Under the pieces are notes generated by a model. It had not been told where the DNA came from and made no database searches. It saw only the letters and a program-made list of their open reading frames with translations. Below are positions 1 to 7,226 of a stretch of 10,191 bases of DNA, one piece after another. Every line of letters begins with the position of its first letter. Positions within the stretch are counted from its first letter, which is position 1. The stretch lies in assembly GCA_026770595.1 (NCBI GenBank), contig MU634785.1:1-10191 (forward strand), written 5' to 3'. Made by a program: the position numbers and the translations under genes. The stretch is from Ochromonadaceae sp. CCMP2298 (lineage: Eukaryota > Sar > Synurophyceae > Ochromonadales > Ochromonadaceae).

Positions 1-704
1 AGGGGGAATTAGACCTGTATCACCTAGACTTATCCTTTGTAACTGTTGTGCGTTACACTTTTTCCTTGTAGTTAACTATATTCGAGATAATTATTTTCTC
101 TCTCTAGTAGTCGACCCCATTATAATAAAATATATATATATGAAATTAGAATAGAGAATAAATAGGAGGTAAGAAGGGGTGGATGGTGGGATACAAAATA
201 TGGGGCACGTATAAATCAACTAAAATTGTGACCACTGGCTCCTCTCAGCCTACCGTGGCACTCATGCATTGCAATTTGACCTGGGTGGCTGTTCCGAGGT
301 CCACGCATTTTTATGCTGACCTCTGGCACAGCCATTGAATCTACAGAGATTCCCAATCCCAAGTTCTACACACTACAGCTATACAATACTGTCCTTGCAC
401 TCAATTGTGTAATTGCATTCGAGACAAAACCCCCAACATCATCAATACGACAGTAAAAACACAAGTCTTTTCCGGACCACCCCACCAGAGAATCCCGAAT
501 TCCCCGCACAGAAAGGGTTAACGCGAGGAAAGCGGCATTTTTTGGGGTGGATTGACTTTTAGGCGCCGGGGGCTACAATTGGACTTCTAAAAATTGAATC
601 TGATTTGAATCAGCATCTTTCTTTGCTCAATTTGAACTTCCAGCTGAATTCAGGGTCAAGCCAGTCGTCCAAGCGACGTTGTTGTTCACAGAAAAAGTGC
701 TAAT
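1..704. other. Upstream flank of ftsZ, no gene recognised
   Basis: I see no convincing coding region here. The first 200 bases are AT-rich and include an (AT)6 run at 130-141. The part nearest ftsZ should hold its promoter and 5' leader, but I cannot place a TATA box or transcription start with confidence. A short perfect inverted repeat, CTGATT-TG-AATCAG, lies at 600-613, about 90 bases before the ATG; it could be a factor-binding palindrome or chance. Confidence 0.5.
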
Positions 705-2859
705 ATGCCGAAGTCAGCTAGTCTAGTACGCTTTATCTGCCTCGCGTGCATTGTTGCCGCGGCGCAGGCATTCCGCCTGGGCGGATTCGGTCAGCAGTCT
801 TTTCGTGTAGGGGCTGCGTTTCAGTTGAGGAGCTCGGAGGACGGAGATCTGCCTACGGTCGTCAATGCAGGGCCTCGCGCAGCCACCTCCGCCTTCATGC
901 CCATGCCAGTCACACTCCCTACGAATAAAGCGCCCTATATTGAGGCGGAGGGATCTGGATCGCCTTGTAGGATCAAGGTGATCGGTGTGGGAGGGGGTGG
1001 CGGAAACGCAGTCAACCGGATGATCGACAGCGCGGCCAGCATAAATGGCGTGGAGCTATGGACGGTCAACACAGACGCGCAGGCGCTCTCTCGCAGCAAA
1101 GCTCCCAACAAGCTGAACATTGGCACCACCACATCGCGGTGCGCACAAATCATGCCCGGGTTACTCCATTTCTATTCGTGTAAAACATACATTCCTATTC
1201 GTGTATACATGAATACACACCGACATACAATCGATCTGCGCTACCCCATTCCCCCAACTCCCCCGTCTCCAAATTCCCCCACTCCCCAAGCTCCCGCAAC
1301 TCCACTTACCCTCCCTCGTCTCCATCTCCGTTTTCTCAGGGGGTTGGGCGCCGGCGGCAGCCCCGCGGTGGGCGCAGCTGCAGCGGACGAGTCCAGAGAC
1401 GAGATCTGCAAGATGGTCGCTGATGCTGACCTGGTGTTCGTAACGGCCGGTATAACCTATTATGTGTATTAAACCCCATCCCTTTATGGAATGCATGTGT
1501 ATTAAACCCAAAGTTTTCTTCAACCCCCCACTTATCACTCCACCGTATCTCTATAGGTATGGGCGGCGGCACTGGCTCAGGCGCGGCACCTATAGTGGCC
1601 GAGTGTGCTAAGGAAGCTGGGGCGCTGACTGTGGGTGTGGTGACTAAGCCTTTCGGGTTCGAGGGAAGAAAGCGCATGCAGCAGGCGATGGAGGCTATAA
1701 ACCGCATGAAAGACAAGGTAGTCTTATTACCCACCACCCCTGCTCTAACCCCTCCCTACCCTTAATACCTTACACCCTTCTTGTGATTATCTTTACCCTA
1801 ACCCTCTATCCCATATCTTTACCATAATCCTCTATATCTACTTCCCCACAAGGTCGACACGCTCATCGTCGTGGCGAACGACCAGCTCCTGCAAATCGTA
1901 CCCGAGAATACCCCTCTAACAGATGCATTCTTGGTAGCAGACGACATCTTACGACAAGGTATATATAATTCCTATATCCTATATGTTTATTAATCCCCCT
2001 CCTTTTATACTTTAAATGTGTATTAGCCCCCTCCTCATATGTATGTAACCCCCCGCCTTAAATAAATGTATATTAACACCTCCGCTATATTCAAATGTGC
2101 ATTTAACCCCCACCCCTACACCCTAATAACCCCTAATCTACAGGTGTGGTCGGTATTTCGGAGATTATCATTAAACCCGGTCTCGTTAACGTGGACTTTG
2201 CAGATGTGCGCGCCATCATGGGGAATGCGGGAACGGCCCTGATGGGAATCGGGCAGGGGAAGGGCAAAACGCGTGCGGTGGATGCGGCAGTGGCGGCAAT
2301 CAGCTCGCCTTTGCTTGGCTTCCCGATAACCAAAGCGAAGGGCATTGTGTTCAACATCGTGGGGGGGTCGGACATGACCCTGCAGGAAATAAATGCGTAA
2401 GGGTACTGTGATGTGTACTATATACTACGATAACATGCTTACATACCGACAAACCCGCAACCCGCATACCCACATACTAACCTACCTACCCACCCACCCA
2501 CCCCCAGCGCCGCCGACGTGATCTACGACAACGTTGACGTCGACGCCAATATCATTTTCGGAGCCCTGGTGGACGACAACATAAAAACAGGCGAAGTCTC
2601 CATCACCGTACTCGCGACAGGTTTCGCCACAGATTTTTTTGATTCGGTTGTTTCCGGGGAGATGGAGAAGCAAACCCCCCCTGCAAGGGTGAAACTACCC
2701 AAGGGACGGAACAGGCCGGCGGTGAGTGTGTCAAAACGCGCCGTGCTGGAGGAGGAGGAGGAGGAGGAGGAGGAAGAGGGGTATCCGGAGCCAATTGTCC
2801 CAGGCAAAAAGTGGGGCATTTTCCTCAAAATTGGGAGAATTTTTAGAAACCTCTTCTGA
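705..2859 (+). CDS. ftsZ: Plastid division GTPase FtsZ, nuclear-encoded, six exons
   Basis: FtsZ is a tubulin-like GTPase that polymerises into the division ring, here on the stromal side of the plastid envelope. Exons inferred: 705-1138, 1340-1449, 1557-1717, 1853-1958, 2144-2396 and 2508-2859 (TGA at 2857-2859). They give 1416 nt and 471 residues, and every junction is GT-AG and in phase. Residues 1-22 form a signal peptide ending AQA, followed by F23 and a basic, Ser/Ala/Gly-containing transit region to about 85. The GTPase core follows: glycine-rich [13 protein letters not shown] (94-106), NTDAQAL (122-128), RGLGAGG (145-151), tubulin signature GGGTGSG (184-190), TKPFGFEG (211-218), and the T7 loop NVDFADVR (286-293) with both catalytic aspartates. 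The C-terminal domain has NANIIFG-like [12 protein letters not shown] and ITVLATGF. The tail is unusual: ten consecutive glutamates (436-445), then a basic hydrophobic end. The core is cyanobacterial/plastid rather than mitochondrial in type. The ATG at 705 is supported by the signal peptide directly behind it. No lesion seen. Confidence 0.96.
1139..1339 (+). other. ftsZ intron 1
   Basis: The donor follows CG of a split Arg codon (ACA TCG CG|gtgcgc) and the acceptor is ttttctcag|G. Joining restores SRGLGAGG, an invariant FtsZ motif. The intron is 201 bp, an exact multiple of three, and has no stop in the ftsZ frame. Its 3' half is strongly pyrimidine-rich, with repeated CCCCC(A/C)ACT-type runs; its 5' half has a near-duplicate of CCTATTCGTGTA (around 1172-1206). 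Confidence 0.93.
1450..1556 (+). other. ftsZ intron 2
   Basis: This 107-bp GT-AG intron splits the Gly codon of [11 protein letters not shown], the tubulin signature, which is exactly restored by splicing. It contains two identical 15-bp copies of ATGTGTATTAAACCC (1462-1476 and 1495-1509), a motif that also recurs in diverged form in intron 4. Confidence 0.94.
1718..1852 (+). other. ftsZ intron 3
   Basis: A phase-0 intron of 135 bp (GACAAG|gtagtc ... ccacaag|GTCGAC). Joining gives KDKVDTLIV, matching the family. The interior is C/T-rich and holds a short CCCTAACCCT stretch near 1796-1805, like one and a half plant-type or vertebrate-type telomere units; this may be chance in such biased sequence. 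Confidence 0.92.
1959..2143 (+). other. ftsZ intron 4, tandem-repeat intron
   Basis: A 185-bp GT-AG intron (CAA G|gtatat ... ctacag|GT); joining gives [13 protein letters not shown], the conserved FtsZ segment. Most of its length is five diverged units of the form (A)AATGTGTATTAACCCCC(T)CC, starting near 1981, 2015, 2038, 2065 and 2093. Confidence 0.93.
2397..2507 (+). other. ftsZ intron 5
   Basis: A 111-bp intron with a strong donor (AATGC|gtaagg) and a poly-C acceptor (cacccccag|C). Joining gives QEINAAADVIYD, as expected for FtsZ. A branch-like ATACTAAC is at about 2475-2482, roughly 28 nt before the acceptor, followed by short tandem CTAC/CCCA repeats. Confidence 0.93.
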
Positions 2860-3381
2860 TCAGAGTACTGGAATACGCATAGTTACATCGATACAGAGGC
2901 CGGCGCTCCTCGTATACATATCTGCTGTGGGAGAGGTACTTATTCACGCCCGCCTGCGGTGTGCGGTATAGGGCTAGATACTGGATAAATCCCAACGAGC
3001 GCAGAATTTAACGCAGGCCCCGCACCATAGAGCCCTATAAAGTAAACTATGACCCGCACTTGCTTATTGACCATGACTAAAAGAAATAAATTCGTTCGTC
3101 GTTTTTAAGGCCCCATCTCAGCAGCGAAGGGGAATTTTTGGGACCGGCTGCCCTTGCAAGATCCCATTTCTCCGAATTTTCCCCTTTTTTTCAAAATAAT
3201 TGGCACAGTCTTCCGGCGAGATGAGGGGGGAAGGGCAATCAATCTGCTCTTTTGGTAGACTGAGAGATCGATTTCTCTCGATCTAAGACGATGTTAGATA
3301 GAAAATTATACTCAATTCCTGGACACCCTCGTCTAGCCGCTCCTCAAAATTTTCCAAACAGGTCGTCTCTGATCTCGTGTA
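2860..3381 (+). other. ftsZ 3' flank, no gene recognised
   Basis: This stretch follows the ftsZ stop. An AATAAA hexamer at 3085-3090 is a possible polyadenylation signal, about 225 bases after the stop, but it sits in A-rich sequence and may be incidental. Poly-T and G-rich patches occur near 3180-3235. No open frame here has recognisable protein character. Confidence 0.4.
3265..3284. repeat. Short inverted repeat
   Basis: AGATCGA and TCGATCT (7 bp, perfect) are separated by 6 bases. The surrounding bases also alternate GAGAGA and CTCTC. It is too short to interpret: a small hairpin or a palindromic binding site are both possible. Confidence 0.5.
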
Positions 3382-3624
3382 ATGAATCTGGCACCGCCCT
3401 TGCAATTGGGGGCGGACGAGGTCGTGGAACACATCGTAGAGGTGCTGAATGAGCATCATGTGGCTAAACTCCCGGCAGAAAAGGCTAGATTCGATACCCC
3501 AGCCCACTTCGAGAGGGTATCTGATTTGTTCAGTGGGCTGGAGTCGGAGTCGGACCTGTCACTCGCATTTTGGGACAGCAAAAAATTGCGAAACGCTGCG
3601 TATTTTTGTTTTGCTGCAAATTAA
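3382..3624 (+). CDS. Small hypothetical ORF, possibly a lone first exon
   Basis: An 80-codon frame opens with an ATG that follows an in-frame TGA. The predicted peptide begins MNLAPPLQLGADEVVEHIVE, is acidic and mixed in composition over its first 60 residues, and then degrades into an AT-rich, hydrophobic end, which suggests that any real coding part stops before 3590. No domain is recognised. It could be the 5' exon of a broken gene or of the decayed gene starting near 4649, or a chance frame. Confidence 0.22.
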   Translation: MNLAPPLQLGADEVVEHIVEVLNEHHVAKLPAEKARFDTPAHFERVSDLFSGLESESDLSLAFWDSKKLRNAAYFCFAAN

Positions 3625-4648
3625 ACCCGTTTTTTTGTGATCATTAAAGATTGATATTACAGCCATTTGTGACTTATCGCGTAGGTAAAAATCGCCATAG
3701 TTTGCTGCCCTCTCAATCCGCAAAGAATGCGTGGATTTGCTGGCACGCAATTTCGTGTCTCCTCCAAGGAGACAGCCAGCAAAGCACCTTTAGCACCATG
3801 GACATGCCAGGTAATCAACTCAATGAATCACACTGCCTAAACTCAACTCAATGGAAATGTCAGGCATTCGACTTTGACCTGTGCTGATCATGTTTGCAAG
3901 AGTAAGAGATGATGACGATGAAATGCAGAAGTTTGTGATAAAGAAGAGGAAACAGAAATGAAGTGCCGTAATACTGCTTTCATTTTTAAAAATGCTTGGT
4001 ATTATTCCGCAATGCAATGATGGGCAACATTCGCCAGCATCCATCATTAGATAGCCCAGTAAATTTGAGCAACATCTGGCAGCTCCACCACATGCAATCG
4101 CAGGCAAAGATCTGCAGAGAAGCATCCTGCTATAATCTGCAATTGTCTCCAATGAAGCGCTTGCAACAATCCGCAGACAAATTTGCGACGGCAATCAGCA
4201 ATAGGTGGCAATCACGTCGCTCGCGGCTGCAAAGTAATTCCTCGCAATCTATGCTGCTGCGCACTTGTGCAGTCGCGAGCAGTCAAGCGATTCGCGATTT
4301 GACGCAGCCACCAGCAACTCTGAGCTAGTAGAATTTCAGCAGTTGGAAGCAGTACCCTTCATGGCGATTCTCAGTAATTTCCTGCAGCAACAAGCAAGGC
4401 ATTCTTTGGCAGCATTTTGCAAAACAGCTCGCGACCAAAAAAAAGACAAATTTCTTGCAACAGTTACCCGCCGGCAATTTGTTTAGCAGTTTCTTGCAAA
4501 ATTTCCCTGTCCCCTTTTCCCAGTGTTTGGACGGTGCTCGGAATCATTCTGAAGTCTGAAGTCAGCGCGACCGAACGAGATTCATGCCTTGGGCCTTGCC
4601 CTTCAGATGGGTGGGAGACGCCGCGAAGTAAATGTCCTATCGGCCTAG
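3625..4648. other. Non-coding stretch, GCA/TTGC-rich in its second half
   Basis: No convincing gene. From about 4080 to 4500 the plus strand is crowded with GCAA, GCAAT, CTGCA and GCAG words, giving an irregular, repeat-derived look; TTTCTTGCAA occurs twice (4451-4460 and 4490-4499). Open frames here (for example 3996-4328) have composition driven by these words (Gln, Ser, Arg, Leu) and no family resemblance. Confidence 0.4.
3736..3783. repeat. Nested inverted repeat, hairpin-forming
   Basis: The outer arms are TTTGCTGGC (3736-3744) and GCCAGCAAA (3775-3783), 9 bp and perfect. Nested between them is GTCTCCT-CCA-AGGAGAC (3757-3773), 7 bp and perfect with a 3-base loop. The two stems are separated by 12 bases on the left and 1 on the right. 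This could fold in RNA or extruded DNA; its function is unknown. It does not match a tRNA. Confidence 0.7.
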
Positions 4649-4891
4649 TGTGGCGTAAGCCCAGTGGTCCAGCAGCTCTGGCTGGAACGGATCGCCACGG
4701 CCTATGCTCCCACTCCTGCGCTGTCTGGCAAGAAGTGGGGCAAGGAGAACATAAACCCTCAAGAGGCGCCACCAGGAAAGAAGATCCGAAAAGAATCGAA
4801 CATGAAGACTCCGAAGAAGCTGAGCAAATGCGTGAAGGAATTCACGGTGCAGATAAATGGACATCTAGAAGAAGTAGCCAAGACAAATAAG

Positions 4892-4945
4892 GTAGGTAGT
4901 AGACAGTCACATATTAGATCTTAAACACACATAAAAAATATACAG
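4892..4945 (+). other. Very short intron in the decayed gene
   Basis: AATAAG|gtaggt at the donor and aatatacag|GGAAAA at the acceptor give a 54-bp, AT-rich, phase-0 intron. The intron contains in-frame stops while both flanks read as protein, which supports splicing in the ancestral copy. Confidence 0.55.
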
Positions 4946-5318
4946 GGAAAACCTGTTGTGCTTATCGAAGCTGCAAGATTGTTACAAGATAGGGGCAAGA
5001 TAAAAAGAGAGAGAATTTGGCAGGATACAAGAGCTGGCGAAGAGCGAATTGGTACAACTAGTAGCCGCTGCACACGTGCGTGGGATAAATAACAAACTTC
5101 CCATGACGCAGCTGGCACAGAACCAAAGCCTGCTAGTCCAGTTCTTAACAAGGAGGCAGGTGAATGCACTCGTGCAGAACACCCTGGGATCCATCTAGAA
5201 GGCGCAGTGGATAATGGCGCGCTACCACTTTAAGGAGCTGGGCGCCAACGTCGTCCAACGCTCCGAGCTGCAGCTGTGCTCCAGGCTGCTGTACCGCCAC
5301 AACCACAAACTAATGCAG

Positions 5319-5416
5319 GTATGGGCATAAGTGGTGTGATATAAGTGTAGTGGAAGTGTATTAGTATGTGGATATAAACGGCAATAGATTAGCATTATAT
5401 ACATATATATCAATAA

Positions 5417-5447
<31 letters not shown>

Positions 5448-5534
5448 CATGTACATACATTTACATACATGTACATACATACACATACCGTATAGTAATC
5501 TTCTATCTCATCACATATGCCTACCTTCAAGCAG
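5319..5534 (+). other. Intron with CATA microsatellite
   Basis: CTAATGCAG|gtatgg to cttcaagcag|CTCAAG is phase 0 on both sides (an acceptor three bases earlier, aag|CAG, is also possible). The interior is AT-rich and carries an imperfect (CATA)n/(TACA)n microsatellite, about 5395-5488, with the longest pure run around 5418-5442. Confidence 0.6.
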
Positions 5535-5770
5535 CTCAAGTTCGTAATCGCCTTTCTGTATACAGACGACAATATGCAGCGCGTCGCATACGGTACGAAG
5601 TGCGTGCGGAAGTCGGACAGGAATCTTGTTGTGCTCCCAGCTGCGACGAGGCGCAATCCTCATGCGCAGCTGTATAAGGAATACCTGGGTCTCTGTGCTG
5701 CCAGACTGCACTGCACTATCTCACTGCACCAAACGGCGGAACTGCACTGCGCGGATAGTGAGTCTGCGTG

Positions 5771-5850
5771 CTGTGGGGGCTGTGGGGGAAGTGGGGGAAG
5801 TGGGGGAAGTGGGGGAAGTGGGGGTTGTGGGGGCTGTTGGGGCTGTGGGT
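5771..5850 (+). repeat. G-rich 9-bp minisatellite
   Basis: The plus strand repeats a 9-base unit GTGGGGG(AA/CT/TT) about eight times, with the last units diverged. It starts just after a good donor (gcggata|gtgagt, intron from 5758) and ends before sequence that again reads as protein (VLPRVVSKTLFYD). It is therefore either part of an intron or an expansion inside the coding region. G5 runs every nine bases make it a strong G-quadruplex candidate on the plus strand. Confidence 0.8.
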
Positions 5851-6278
5851 GAGGGTACTGTTCTCCCCCGCGTCGTTTCCAAGACGCTCTTTTACGATGC
5901 CATCAATATCTCTACAAAGAGCCAGGACAAGCCACTCGCAGCGCTCTCCGTCCAGAAGATAAAGGGCGCTAAGACCTTTATTATGATTGAAGAGCTCATA
6001 GCACTGCTGTGTTCTGGGGCCTCGGACGCACTGGCCCGTGCGGCGCTGTTTGAGCTCGCTGCAACAACTCAGGCATTCCTGCACGACGTGTTTCGAGCAC
6101 AACTAGTTCACGACGCTGAGGTGCCGGTGGCCTGCCACTGCAGGCAGCACAGTCTGCACTTGGCGATGAGCGGTGATGAGAACATGGGCTTAAAGTGCTC
6201 GCCGACGAGTCCCAGTTCACACAGTACTGCACTCTCTGCGTAGGCAGACTACTAGCGCTGTACTTATCTAACTCCTAG

Positions 6279-6949
6279 CCTGCCCTATTTCCGCGCATCT
6301 TACACATTCTAGGCCATCTTGGTACATCTTATAAGCATAAAATTGGCCTTACAATAGAGTTTACATGTAGTTTGTGGGGGGGAAATCAAAGTTTTTATAC
6401 TTAAAAAAATGTTTTTTTTAGTAGGAAAATGTATTACATATCCGACCCTTAAAATGATGTTTCTTGTTCATATGCATACTGCTACTGTCCCAAGTGCATC
6501 ATACTACTACCCCAACTGCATGCGCCGTCTCTTGTCTCTCTTCTCCAATTATGCCGTAGTCACTGGCATAGAATCGTAGAGCAAGACCAGCGCCGCCGTA
6601 TTGTGAGACGTCTCGGTGATGAACCTTCAGGTGGCATTAGCTTCGTGGTAGAGTACAAGTTTCCCATGGCCAGATCAGCTCCGCAGATAAAGCAGTTTAC
6701 CGTCCCTCTGTGGTGGGTGTAGACCTTGTGGAACTTCCAGACAATGTATTTGCTGCCCGATTTCCATACTAAACGTCCCCTACTGTCCAGACTAGGAGTA
6801 GCCACGCGGGAGTCGACAGATCCGGACGTGAGATCGAGCACAGAGGACTCCTGGGAATCGCTGAATCCGATGAGAGTAGACCGGGACGTGAAGTTCTATG
6901 AGGGGCTAGACTGGGACATATCCCCGTCCGTTTTTTTACTTTCTTCTGC
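6279..6949. other. No gene recognised
   Basis: The first 280 bases are AT-rich with a poly-A/poly-T patch near 6400-6420. GAGACGTCTC (6604-6613) is a perfect 10-bp palindrome. A 93-codon minus-strand frame (6841-6560) includes a CxxC-containing stretch (TVNCFICGADLAMGN), but I cannot connect it to any family or exon structure. From 6820 to 6921 the motif GACCGGGACGTG/GACTGGGACATA recurs in diverged copies. Confidence 0.35.
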
Positions 6950-7022
6950 CATGGTCTTCTGGCGCGCTGAGACACACTTCACCTCTCTACTAAATTGTGT
7001 CTCAGCGCGCCAGAAGACCATG
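6950..7022. repeat. Perfect 27-bp inverted repeat (hairpin)
   Basis: The left arm is 6950-6976 (starts CATGGTCTTCTGG, ends GAGACACA) and the right arm is 6996-7022, its exact reverse complement, with a 19-base spacer. Both arms contain GGCGCGCTGAG. No mismatch is present, which implies recent origin, gene conversion or selection. Possible readings are a foldback/MITE remnant or a hairpin RNA precursor. Open reading frames crossing it are likely spurious. Confidence 0.9.
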
Positions 7023-7132
7023 ATCTACAGACTAAATTGCTGTGCCATCGACCTCCCCATCCATGGGGAGAGGGAAGAAAGGGCTGTGGGGAGTGGGAAA
7101 GATAAACAGACAGGGTTTTGGGAGGGAACCAA

Positions 7133-7167
7133 AACCCGGTCCGGTCCGACCGAGACGGGACCGGGTT
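7133..7167. repeat. 10-bp GC-rich inverted repeat
   Basis: AACCCGGTCC (7133-7142) and GGACCGGGTT (7158-7167) are exact reverse complements with a 15-base spacer. The spacer itself contains GGTCCGACC, so a compact branched fold is possible. It sits between the 27-bp hairpin and the 14-bp tandem repeat. Confidence 0.7.
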
Positions 7168-7181
7168 CAGACCAGGTTCCT

Positions 7182-7223
7182 GAACTCCGACCCCCGAACT
7201 CCGACCCCCGAACTCCGACCCCC
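7182..7223. repeat. 14-bp tandem repeat, three copies
   Basis: GAACTCCGACCCCC is repeated three times without mismatch at 7182-7195, 7196-7209 and 7210-7223. It abuts the outer arm of the long hairpin that starts at 7227. The C-rich strand resembles the C-rich introns elsewhere in the window, but no splice frame is evident. Confidence 0.9.
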
Positions 7224-7226
7224 AGT

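Larger units (their letters stand above)
4649..6278 (+). pseudogene. Decayed multi-exon gene of a large uncharacterised, probably mobile, protein family
   Basis: Several plus-strand segments read as protein but cannot be joined without lesions. The first frame opens at 4649 after a TAG (no ATG at its start; the first in-frame ATG is at 4801), is Lys-rich and ends NKAAG-like at 4891. Splicing to 4946 continues VVLIEAARLLQDRGKIK, and then the frame shifts at the A-run 5002-5006. The new frame runs 5007-5318 (ELAKSELVQLVAAAHVRG; later MARYHFKELGANVVQRSELQ) but is cut by an in-frame TAG at 5196-5198. After an intron the frame resumes near 5535 with LKFVIAFLYTDDNMQRVAYG and LVVLPAATRR. A G-rich minisatellite follows, then VLPRVVSKTLFYDAI onward to about 6186, where a one-base loss shifts the frame into DESQFTQYCTLCVGRLLAL and a stop at 6276-6278. 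The DNxQRVAYGT block, LSxSTLFxIL-like block and terminal His/Cys cluster recall large uncharacterised proteins found in many copies in cnidarian, fish and oomycete genomes. That link is from memory and untested. The remainder of the protein expected after the Cys cluster is absent. Confidence 0.6.

Noticed and set aside
1161-1737. Minus-strand frames overlapping ftsZ exons 2-3
   Set aside because: They are shadows of ftsZ; the plus strand carries unmistakable FtsZ motifs.
1790-1812. Interstitial telomere repeat (CCCTAACCCT) in ftsZ intron 3
   Set aside because: Only about one and a half units in a C/T/A-biased intron; no array, so chance is a sufficient explanation.
3996-4328. A 110-codon plus-strand ORF in the GCA-rich tract
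   Set aside because: Its Gln/Ser/Arg content follows from the repeated GCA/CAG/CAA words; no domain, no good start context and no splice partner.
5716-6102. Minus-strand 128-codon frame opposite the decayed gene, with a Pro/His/Phe repeat
   Set aside because: The repeat part is the complement of the G-rich minisatellite. The plus strand has better protein character here and matches the blocks on both sides.
6560-6841. Minus-strand 93-codon frame with a CxxC motif (NCFICGADLAMGN)
   Set aside because: One CxxC is not enough for a zinc-binding call. There is no second Cys/His pair, no splice context and no recognised family. Kept only as a remark in the stretch description.
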